Assembly: GCF_964022235.1 (NCBI RefSeq) | Contig: NZ_CAXHZL010000005.1 | Span: 1-64,000 of the forward strand | Length of the DNA: 64,000 bases | Reading direction: 5' to 3' | Source: Limimaricola sp964022235 | GTDB lineage: Bacteria > Pseudomonadota > Alphaproteobacteria > Rhodobacterales > Rhodobacteraceae | In this document: piece by piece, positions 36,258 through 43,466 of the stretch | Layout of the letters: every line of letters starts with the position of its first letter | How positions within the stretch are numbered: position 1 is the stretch's first letter | The notes under the pieces: generated by a model | Database searches by the model: none | Told to the model about the DNA's origin: nothing | Seen by the model: only the letters and a program-made list of their open reading frames with translations | Position numbers and translations under genes: made by a program

Positions 36258-36991
36258 CCCCCGCCGATCCGGCCGAGATCTGGACCTACCTGCGCCAAGA
36301 CCCGCTGTTGTGGTTGACCGCGACGCTGGTGGCCTATGCTCTGGGCGACCTCGCCTTTCGCCGCTCGGGCCGCAAGCCGCTGGTCAACCCGGTGCTCGTC
36401 GCCGTGGCGCTTCTGGCGGTGCTGCTGCGCGTTACCGGTACGCCCTATGAGCGCTACTTCGACGGCGCGCAGTTCGTGCATTTCATGCTGGGCCCCGCCA
36501 CCGTGGCGCTGGCCGTGCCGCTTTATGCCAATCTGAAGCTGATCCGTTCGACCGTCTGGCCGATGCTGGCTGCGCTGGCGGCGGGTTCGGTGACGGCGCT
36601 GGTGACGGCGGTCGCCATCGGCGCGGCCTTTGGACTGCGCGGCGAGACGCTGCTGTCGCTGGCACCGAAATCGGTCACCGCCCCCGTGGCGCTCGGCGTG
36701 TCCGAAACGATCGGCGGCGCGCCCAACCTGACGGCGGTGCTGGTGATCATCACCGGCATCACCGGCGCCATCGTGGCGACGCCGCTTTTGAACCTGTTTC
36801 GCATCCGCGACTGGCGCGCGCGCGGTCTCGCGGTCGGCGTCGCGGCGCATGGCATCGGCACGGCGCGGGCGTTTCAGGTCAACGAAACAGCGGGGGCCTT
36901 CGCGGGCATCGGCATGGGACTCAACGCGCTGCTGACGGCGTTGATCGCGCCGCTGCTGGCGCCGTGGCTCGTGGCGCTGCTCACCGGGTGA
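36254..36991 (+). CDS. lrgB: LrgB family membrane protein
   Basis: A 245-residue membrane protein of the LrgB/CidB family with the signature ETLLSLAPKSVTAPVALGVSETIGG and VAAHGIGTARAFQVNETAGAFAGIGMGLN. ATGA overlaps the lrgA stop. The functional partner is LrgA. The role in this organism is open: membrane export of a metabolite (as for PlgG, a chloroplast relative that carries glycolate/glycerate) is as likely as a lysis function. Confidence 0.92.
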   Translation: MTPADPAEIWTYLRQDPLLWLTATLVAYALGDLAFRRSGRKPLVNPVLVAVALLAVLLRVTGTPYERYFDGAQFVHFMLGPATVALAVPLYANLKLIRSTVWPMLAALAAGSVTALVTAVAIGAAFGLRGETLLSLAPKSVTAPVALGVSETIGGAPNLTAVLVIITGITGAIVATPLLNLFRIRDWRARGLAVGVAAHGIGTARAFQVNETAGAFAGIGMGLNALLTALIAPLLAPWLVALLTG

Positions 36992-37048
36992 CGGGTTGCA
37001 CACGGCCCGCGTCCGGCGCAGTCTGTCGCCCCGAATGAGGAGGCCATC

Positions 37049-37657
37049 ATGACCGAAGACACCGACCGCCACGCGATGAAGATGGCCAAGAAAAAGGCCG
37101 CGCGCGACAAGATCATGGCCACCAAGACCGACGAAAAGGGCCTCGTCATCGTCCATACCGGCAAGGGCAAGGGCAAGTCCTCGGCCGCTTTCGGGATGAT
37201 CTTCCGCTGCATCGCGCATGAGATGCAATGCGCCGTGGTGCAGTTCATCAAGGGCGGCATGTCCACGGGCGAGCGCGACCTGATCCTCGAGCGGTTCTCG
37301 GATGTGTGCCAGTTCCATACCATGGGCGAGGGCTTCACCTGGGAAACGCAGGACCGCACCCGCGACACCGAGATGGCGCAGGCGGCCTGGACCAAGGCCA
37401 AGGAGCTGATCCGCGATCCGGAGAATCGCATGGTGCTGCTCGACGAGATCAACATCGCGCTGCGTTACGAATATCTCGACATCAAAGAGGTCGTGGCCTT
37501 CCTGCGCGACGAGAAGCCGCGCATGACCCATGTCGTGCTCACAGGGCGCAACGCACATGACGACCTGATCGAAGCGGCCGACCTCGTGACCGAGATGGAG
37601 CTGGTGAAGCACCCGTTCCGATCCGGCATCAAGGCGCAGATCGGCGTCGAGTTCTGA
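37049..37657 (+). CDS. cobO: CobO, cob(I)yrinic acid a,c-diamide adenosyltransferase
   Basis: A 202-residue ATP:corrinoid adenosyltransferase of the CobA/CobO/BtuR type. The P-loop is HTGKGKGKSSAAFG (about 36-49). Other landmarks: FIKGGMSTGERD, MGEGFTWETQDRTRD, VLLDEINIALRY, and the C-terminal VTEMELVKHPFRSGIKAQIGVEF. It adds the upper 5'-deoxyadenosyl ligand after cobalt insertion, one step downstream of CobN. It starts 57 bases after lrgB with GAGGAGGCC upstream. It is convergent with the HWE kinase gene. Confidence 0.96.
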   Translation: MTEDTDRHAMKMAKKKAARDKIMATKTDEKGLVIVHTGKGKGKSSAAFGMIFRCIAHEMQCAVVQFIKGGMSTGERDLILERFSDVCQFHTMGEGFTWETQDRTRDTEMAQAAWTKAKELIRDPENRMVLLDEINIALRYEYLDIKEVVAFLRDEKPRMTHVVLTGRNAHDDLIEAADLVTEMELVKHPFRSGIKAQIGVEF

Positions 37658-37660
37658 TCT

Positions 37661-39040
37661 TCAGCTGCCCTGCCGCTCGATCAGCCGCTTCAACTCGGCC
37701 ACCACCCGATCTTCGCTCACCGGCTTGGACAGCACTTGGGCCTCGGGGAACTCCTGCTTGAGTTCCTCGCCGTCCACGTTGCCGGTAACGAACAGTAAAG
37801 GCACGCCCAGCGCCGCGAGATCGCGCGCCAGCGGCAGGCTCGACTCCGAGCCGAGCCGGACATCGAGCACGGCGGCATCAGGGCGGGTCGACACGGCCTG
37901 ACGCGCCTCGGCGAGGCGGGTGTAGGGTCCTTCGACCAAGGCCCCCTGCTCGCCCAGCGCCATCTCCAGCGAGATCGCGATCAGGAACTCGTCCTCGACC
38001 ACCATCACCCGACGCCCTTCGAGCCGGGCCTCGCCGCGCGTGGCCCGTTCGCTCTCGGCGGCGTCGTGCCCCACTGGCATATCGATCGTGCAGACCACGC
38101 CGGTTTCGGCATAGTCGATCCGCACCTCGCCCTCATCGGCGCGCAGGATCGAGCGCAGCAGCGTCGAGCCGAAGCCCGTACGCTCGGGCGGTGTGACCCG
38201 TGGCCCCCCGGTTTCGCGCCAGATCACCCGCGCGCGTCCCGGCGCAAGGCGGCTCACCTCGACCGAAACCCGGCCCTCGTCGCTGCTCAAAGCGCCATAT
38301 TTGATCGCGTTGGTGGTCAGCTCATAAAGCGCCAAGGACAGGCTCTCGGCGATCTTGGGCAACAGCGTGGCCCCGGTGGCACCGCTGATCACGAACCGCC
38401 CCGGCTCGGGGTCAAAGGGCGAAATGGCGCTGTCGATCACGTCGGAGACCCTGAGCGCGCTTTCGGAAAGCTGCACGGTGAGCGCGTGACTGCGCGACAG
38501 CGCCTCCATGCGGCCCAGCAGACTGTGTTCGAGCTCGGCCACGCTTTCGGCGCAGCGGGCCGACATGCGGACCATGCCCTGCAGCACCGAAAGCATGTTG
38601 CGGGTGCGATGGTTCAACTCCGAGGTCACGAGGCGCAGGCGTTCTTCGGCCTCCTTGCGATCGGTGATATCGAGGATATGCCCGATGATCCGCTCGTGGC
38701 CCGTTTCGGGATCGCGCAGGTGCCGACCATGCGCCGCGATCCAGCGCAGCTTGCCATCCGCGCGCAGGATTCGGCAGTCGAAGGACCAGCCCTGCTTGGT
38801 CGCGAGGGCCGTGCCATAAGCCGCATCGACCTCGGCGCGGTCTTCCTCGACGACATGGGCCAGAAAATCGTCATAGCTCCACGAAGCGCGCAGGGTCTCG
38901 TAGCCGAAGATCTGGTCATGCCGCAGACTGCGCCAAGCTTCGCCAGTGGCGGTGTCCAGATCCCAGACGCCGATCTCGCCCACGGCCAGTACCAGCCTGA
39001 GATGATCCACACCGCGTTCGAGTTCCGTCAGGTCTTCCAT
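37661..39040 (-). CDS. HWE-family sensor histidine kinase with PAS and C-terminal receiver domain
   Basis: A 459-residue soluble hybrid kinase. Order: PAS/PAC domain (about 15-130, ending DITDRKEAEE), HWE kinase core with phospho-acceptor H144 in ELNHRTRNML, N-box LYELTTNAIKYG (N244), and the WxE pair W274/E276; then a receiver domain (about 344-455) with acidic E349/D350, phospho-acceptor D393 and K439. The N-box His that gives HWE kinases part of their name is Tyr here (Y239). No membrane segment. HWE kinases often feed PhyR/EcfG general stress or light signalling. Three GGAAC motifs lie upstream. No response regulator gene is adjacent. Confidence 0.88.
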   Translation of the reverse strand: MEDLTELERGVDHLRLVLAVGEIGVWDLDTATGEAWRSLRHDQIFGYETLRASWSYDDFLAHVVEEDRAEVDAAYGTALATKQGWSFDCRILRADGKLRWIAAHGRHLRDPETGHERIIGHILDITDRKEAEERLRLVTSELNHRTRNMLSVLQGMVRMSARCAESVAELEHSLLGRMEALSRSHALTVQLSESALRVSDVIDSAISPFDPEPGRFVISGATGATLLPKIAESLSLALYELTTNAIKYGALSSDEGRVSVEVSRLAPGRARVIWRETGGPRVTPPERTGFGSTLLRSILRADEGEVRIDYAETGVVCTIDMPVGHDAAESERATRGEARLEGRRVMVVEDEFLIAISLEMALGEQGALVEGPYTRLAEARQAVSTRPDAAVLDVRLGSESSLPLARDLAALGVPLLFVTGNVDGEELKQEFPEAQVLSKPVSEDRVVAELKRLIERQGS

Positions 39041-39142
39041 TCAGGCATCCGTTCCCACAAGCCTTTGAGCTACATGTTCCTTCCAAGGGTTTGAACAGCA
39101 AGGCCCCATTAGTTCCCACTAAGTGCGGGATGGTACGAAGTG

Positions 39143-40768
39143 TCAGGCAAGAATCTGCCCGGTCGACAGCGCGGCGGGGTCGACCCGCAGCTCAATCACT
39201 GCGATTTTCCCGCTCTTTCGGGCTCTCGTAAAGGCCGCCGCGAAACCGTCTTCCTCCTCGACCACCTCACCGTGCCCGCCATAGGCGCGTGCCAGTGCTG
39301 CAAAGTCCGGGTTGGCCAGCATCGTTCCCGAAACCCGGCCCGGGTACTGTTTCTCCTGGTGCATGCGGATTGTCCCGTATCGGCCATTGTTCACGACGAT
39401 CACAATCGGGGTGGCGTCGTGCTGCGCCGCCGTCGACAACTCGTTCAGGGTCATCTGGAAGCAGCCGTCCCCGGCAAGACAGACCACCGTGCGCCCGGGA
39501 TGCGCCAGCGACGCCGAGATCGCTGCCGGAAAACCGTAGCCCATCGAGCCCGAAGTCGGTGCAAGCTGTGTGCGATAGCCTTTGAAGCGGAAATAGCGGT
39601 GCAGCCAGCCTGCGTAATTGCCCGCGCCGTTGGTCAGGATCGCATCCTCGGGCAGGTTCTCCGAGAGCCAGCCGATCACCTGTTCCAGCTTAACCGCGCC
39701 GGGTGTCTGCTTGGGAGCGAGCCAACCCTCGTAATCATCGCGCGCTACATGGGTCCAGCCGAACCAATCGGCGCCGCAGGGCGCGAGCTCGGCCAGCGCC
39801 GAGAGCATTGCGGGTGCCTCGGCCACCGCCGCCAGTTCCGGCCGCCAGACGCGACCGATTTCATCCGCATCGGCATGGACATGGATCAGCAGCTTGTCGT
39901 GGCCTGCCGGATCGAGGAGGGTGTAGCCCTGTGTTTCGATATCGCCTAACCGTGAGCCGATCACCAACAGCGCGTCGGCGGCGCGGACCCGTTCGGCGAG
40001 CTTGGGGTTCACGCCGACGTTCAGGTCGCCCACGTAATTCGGGTGCCGGTTGTCCATGTAGTCCTGCCGCCGGAATCCCGCTGCCACCGGGAGGCCTTGG
40101 GCCTCGGCAAAGCGGGCGAGATCGGCGGCGGCGCGGCCCGACCAATGCGGCCCGCCGACCACCACCAACGGACGCTCGGCCCGGCGCAGCCGTTCCATGA
40201 TCCGCGCCGCCGTGCCCGAGAGATCGGGGGCGAGCCGCTCCGGCGCGGGGGACAGGTCGTGCGCATCGGCTCGCCCCGACAGCACATCTTCGGGCAGCGC
40301 CAGCACCACCGGGCCGGGGCGGCCCGACATCGCCACCTCAAAGGCGCGACCGATGTATTCGGGGATCCGCGCGGTGTCGTCGATCTCGGCCACCCATTTG
40401 GCGAGGCCGCCGAACATGGCGCGGTAGTCCACCTCCTGAAACGCCTCGCGGTCGCGGTCGCCGCGCGCGATCTGCCCCACAAAGAGCACCATCGGCGTGC
40501 TGTCCTGCTGCGCGACATGGACACCCGCGCTGGCATTGGTGGCCCCCGGCCCGCGCGTGACGAAGGCGACGCCGGGACGACCCGTGAGCTTGCCATGCGC
40601 CTCGGCCATCATCGCGGCCCCGCCCTCGTGGCGGCAGACGACATTGGCGATGGCGCTGTCGTGCAACCCGTCGAGCACCGCTAGAAAGCTTTCGCCCGGC
40701 ACCGAGAACGCCCGCTCCACCCCGAGTGTCGCGAGCTGGTCCACCAGAATCCTGCCACCGTGCCGCAT
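39143..40768 (-). CDS. thiamine diphosphate-dependent enzyme of the acetolactate synthase-like family
   Basis: A 541-residue ThDP enzyme with all three family domains: N-terminal Pyr domain with activating glutamate in VVCRHEGGAAMMAEA (E48), central TPP_M domain (VIGSRLGDIETQGY), and the C-terminal PP domain with CLAGDGCFQMTLNELSTA...VIVVNNGRYG (GDG...NN metal-binding motif). No regulatory subunit gene (ilvH) is next to it, so it is probably not the biosynthetic acetolactate synthase. Benzoylformate decarboxylase, oxalyl-CoA or other 2-oxoacid decarboxylase activities are possible. GGGAGG precedes the ATG by seven. Confidence 0.88.
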   Translation of the reverse strand: MRHGGRILVDQLATLGVERAFSVPGESFLAVLDGLHDSAIANVVCRHEGGAAMMAEAHGKLTGRPGVAFVTRGPGATNASAGVHVAQQDSTPMVLFVGQIARGDRDREAFQEVDYRAMFGGLAKWVAEIDDTARIPEYIGRAFEVAMSGRPGPVVLALPEDVLSGRADAHDLSPAPERLAPDLSGTAARIMERLRRAERPLVVVGGPHWSGRAAADLARFAEAQGLPVAAGFRRQDYMDNRHPNYVGDLNVGVNPKLAERVRAADALLVIGSRLGDIETQGYTLLDPAGHDKLLIHVHADADEIGRVWRPELAAVAEAPAMLSALAELAPCGADWFGWTHVARDDYEGWLAPKQTPGAVKLEQVIGWLSENLPEDAILTNGAGNYAGWLHRYFRFKGYRTQLAPTSGSMGYGFPAAISASLAHPGRTVVCLAGDGCFQMTLNELSTAAQHDATPIVIVVNNGRYGTIRMHQEKQYPGRVSGTMLANPDFAALARAYGGHGEVVEEEDGFAAAFTRARKSGKIAVIELRVDPAALSTGQILA

Positions 40769-40826
40769 GAAAAACCCTCCCTTTCAGGCCGGAGCATGGC
40801 CGCGCCCGCTCCGCCCCGCAAGCGGA

Positions 40827-41873
40827 TCAGAGACTGACTTCGGGGCGGAAGCCTGCGGGGATGCGGTCGCGCGCCTCGAGCACCAGATCGGCCATCACCT
40901 CGCCCACCAGCGGCGCGAGGCCGAAGGCGATCTTGAAGCCGCCATTGGCGATCCAGGCGTTGTCGCGGAACGGGTGCGCCCCGAGCATCGGCGCGCGGCT
41001 GCGGGCGCGCGGGCGCACCCCGGCCCAGCGCGCGACCAGCTCCGCGTCCTCAAGGGCCGGGCACAGCGCGCGGGCGCGGGCGATCAGTACGTCGAGCTGG
41101 CCATCGGTCGCGGCCCCGTCCTCGTAGTCGCGCTCCGAGGTCGAGCCGATCCCCACCGTGCCGTCGGCGTGCGGCACCGCGTGCAGACCCTCTGCAAAGA
41201 GCTGCGGTGAGCCAGCGGTGTCGAAGTTGCGCGGACGCAGCAGCGCCGCCTGCCCCTTGACCCCGGTGCCGGCGGTCTTGCCCGCCATGGCCGAGATCTC
41301 CTCAAGCCCCGCCACCCCCGTGGCCCAGACCACCGGTCCCTTCGGCAGGCCGTCTTGGGCAATCTCGCCGCCCAGCGTTTCCAACGCGCGCGCCAGCGCC
41401 AGCGTCGCGCGGCGCGGGTGCAGACGGGCGGTCAGCGTGTCGTGGACGAGCTTGCCGCTCGGGCTTGCAGGCGCCCAGCCGCCGCTCTGCGTGTCGATCA
41501 CCTGCCAGTCCGCTCGCCCCTGCCACAGATCGGCCGCGCCTTGCGCGCGAGCGTAGGCCCGTTCGACCGCGCCCGCATCGGCGAGCGGCTGCAAACGCCC
41601 GGTGCGGGCATAACCGGGATCCTGCCCCGACAGCCGCGCGATGTCGGACCAATACGCTTCGGCCATCAGCAGCGCCTCGAGCTGGAACGCCTTCTTCTCG
41701 TTCCACTGCTCGGGCACATGCGGCGCCAGCGCGCCGACGATGCCGCCCGAGGCCCCGGCGGCAGGGCCATGCGGGTCTATCACCCGGACATGCGCGCCCC
41801 GCCGCGCACAGGCCACGGCAACCGAAAGCCCCCAGACCCCCGCCCCCATCACCGTCAGATCCACGCTTGCCAT
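40827..41873 (-). CDS. FAD-dependent oxidoreductase, candidate stand-alone MnmC oxidase domain (MnmC1)
   Basis: A 348-residue DAO-fold flavoprotein: FAD motif GAGVWG near the start (9-14), AAGASGGIVGALAPHVPEQWN (the ASG...GALxP pattern seen in MnmC oxidase domains), YARTGRLQPL, and a C-terminal NGGFKIAFGLAPLVGEVMADLVL. It is divergent from mnmD with a 48-base gap. In E. coli the two activities are fused as MnmC: the oxidase trims cmnm5U34 to nm5U34, and the methyltransferase makes mnm5U34. The neighbour suggests this gene supplies the oxidase half. Glycine oxidase (ThiO) or DadA-like function is an alternative. Confidence 0.8.
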   Translation of the reverse strand: MASVDLTVMGAGVWGLSVAVACARRGAHVRVIDPHGPAAGASGGIVGALAPHVPEQWNEKKAFQLEALLMAEAYWSDIARLSGQDPGYARTGRLQPLADAGAVERAYARAQGAADLWQGRADWQVIDTQSGGWAPASPSGKLVHDTLTARLHPRRATLALARALETLGGEIAQDGLPKGPVVWATGVAGLEEISAMAGKTAGTGVKGQAALLRPRNFDTAGSPQLFAEGLHAVPHADGTVGIGSTSERDYEDGAATDGQLDVLIARARALCPALEDAELVARWAGVRPRARSRAPMLGAHPFRDNAWIANGGFKIAFGLAPLVGEVMADLVLEARDRIPAGFRPEVSL

Positions 41874-41921
41874 CGCCTCGCCCCCCCGCCATCACGAAGG
41901 CGCAACCTAAGGCAGGCGCAC

Positions 41922-42599
41922 ATGAACGACCAGCAGGCCGACATCGACTGGCGGGACGACCGCGTGCCGGTCTCGACCCGATTCGACGACCCCTATTTCT
42001 CGATCCACGACGGGCTGGCCGAAACGCGGCACGTGTTTCTGGCGGGCAATGGCCTGCCGGATCGCTTCGGCGGCGACTTTCGGATCATGGAGACGGGCTT
42101 TGGCACCGGGCTCAACTTTCTCACCGCTTGGGAGGCATGGGAGCAGGCGGGAAGCCGCGGTACGCTGCGCTTCACCAGCTTCGAAGCCTTCCCCATGCAC
42201 CCCACCGACACGGCCCGCGCGCTCTCGGCCTTCCCAGACCTTGCGGGACGTGCCGGACGGCTGGTGACGGCGCTGGAGCGCGGACCGGGGCCGCATGTCT
42301 TCGATGCGGCGGTGACGCTCGATATCGTTGTGGGCGACGCGCGCGAGACGCTGCCCGCGCATGAGGGGCTGGCGGATGCGTGGTTCCTTGACGGCTTTGC
42401 CCCCGCGAAGAACCCCGAGTTGTGGGGCGACACGCTGATGCGCGAGGTTGCGGCGCACACCGCGCCGGGTGGCACGCTGGCGAGCTATACGGCAGCGGGC
42501 CACGTGCGGCGTGCGCTGGCGGCGGCGGGGCTCGAGGTAGAGCGCGCGCCGGGATTCGGGCGCAAGCGGCACATGACCCTCGCCCGGAGGCCCCGCTGA
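41922..42599 (+). CDS. mnmD: MnmD, tRNA (5-methylaminomethyl-2-thiouridine34) methyltransferase, stand-alone
   Basis: A 225-residue SAM-dependent methyltransferase corresponding to the N-terminal half of E. coli MnmC. Landmarks: VPVSTRFDDPYFSIHDGLAETRHVFL at the start, the SAM site METGFGTGLNFL (about 54-65), and the catalytic-domain motif FLDGFAPAKNPELW followed by GGTLASYTAAGHVRRAL and FGRKRHM. It methylates nm5U34 in tRNAs read at split codon boxes. ATG at 41922. The stop overlaps the next start by one base (TGATG). Confidence 0.93.
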   Translation: MNDQQADIDWRDDRVPVSTRFDDPYFSIHDGLAETRHVFLAGNGLPDRFGGDFRIMETGFGTGLNFLTAWEAWEQAGSRGTLRFTSFEAFPMHPTDTARALSAFPDLAGRAGRLVTALERGPGPHVFDAAVTLDIVVGDARETLPAHEGLADAWFLDGFAPAKNPELWGDTLMREVAAHTAPGGTLASYTAAGHVRRALAAAGLEVERAPGFGRKRHMTLARRPR

Positions 42600-43465
42600 T
42601 GCGCAACGACAACCGCCTCGGCATCCTGCTGATGGTCATCACCACCTTCGTTTTCGCCATGCAGGACGGCATTTCGCGCTATCTGGCCGAAAATTACAGC
42701 GTGCTGATGGTGGTAATGGTCCGCTACTGGTTCTTCGCCGCCTTCGTCATCGCCATCGCGCGGCGGCAGAAGGGCTCGATCCGCGCCGCCGCCCGCACCT
42801 CGCAGCCGCTGTTGCAAGGGTTCCGGGGCCTGCTTCTGGCAGGCGAGATCTGCGTCATGGTGGTGGGCTTCGTGCATCTCGGCCTCGTCGAGAGCCACGC
42901 GATCTTCGCGGTCTACCCGCTGCTCATCGCCGCGCTGTCAGGTCCGGTGCTTGGCGAAAGCGTCGGCTGGCGGCGTTGGGTTGCCATCGGCATCGGCTTC
43001 ACGGGTGTTCTGGTGATCCTGCAACCCGGGTTCGGCGTGTTCTCCCCCGCGGCGCTGTTCCCGCTGATGGCGGCGGTGATGTTCGCGCTCTACGGGCTGC
43101 TCACGCGCTATGCGGCGCGGCGCGATTCGGCGGCGACCAGCTTCTTCTGGACCGGGGTCAGCGGCGCGGTGCTGATGACCGTGATCGGCATTCCGAACTG
43201 GCAGCCGATGATCGGCTGGGACTGGGCCGTGATGGCGCTCTTGTGCGTCACCGGCGCGGGCGGGCATTTCCTGCTGATCAAGACCTACGAGGTGGCCGAA
43301 GCCGGGGCGGTGCAGCCCTTTGCCTATCTGCAGCTCGTTTTCGCCACGAGCTTGGGGATCGCGGTCTTTGGCGAAAGCCTTGCCCCCAACGTGGCGCTGG
43401 GGGCGGTCATCGTGGTGGGCGCGGGCGTGTTCACGCTGATCCGCGCCCACCGCAAGTCGAGCTAG
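42599..43465 (+). CDS. DMT-superfamily (EamA) transporter
   Basis: A 288-residue inner membrane protein with ten predicted helices arranged as two EamA repeats (about 5-140 and 150-285). Typical landmarks are a first helix FVFAMQDGISRYL, the VESHAIFAVYPLLIAALSGPVLGE motif that ends the first repeat, and AVQPFAYLQLVFATSLGIAVFGE ending the second. It exports or imports an unknown small metabolite. GGAGG lies inside the end of mnmD; the start overlaps its stop, so the two are coupled. Confidence 0.92.
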   Translation: MRNDNRLGILLMVITTFVFAMQDGISRYLAENYSVLMVVMVRYWFFAAFVIAIARRQKGSIRAAARTSQPLLQGFRGLLLAGEICVMVVGFVHLGLVESHAIFAVYPLLIAALSGPVLGESVGWRRWVAIGIGFTGVLVILQPGFGVFSPAALFPLMAAVMFALYGLLTRYAARRDSAATSFFWTGVSGAVLMTVIGIPNWQPMIGWDWAVMALLCVTGAGGHFLLIKTYEVAEAGAVQPFAYLQLVFATSLGIAVFGESLAPNVALGAVIVVGAGVFTLIRAHRKSS

Positions 43466-43466
43466 A

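Noticed and set aside
36254..36991. LrgAB read as a toxin or phage holin system
   Set aside because: The family is chromosomal and widely distributed; no phage genes are near, so a lysis interpretation has no support here.
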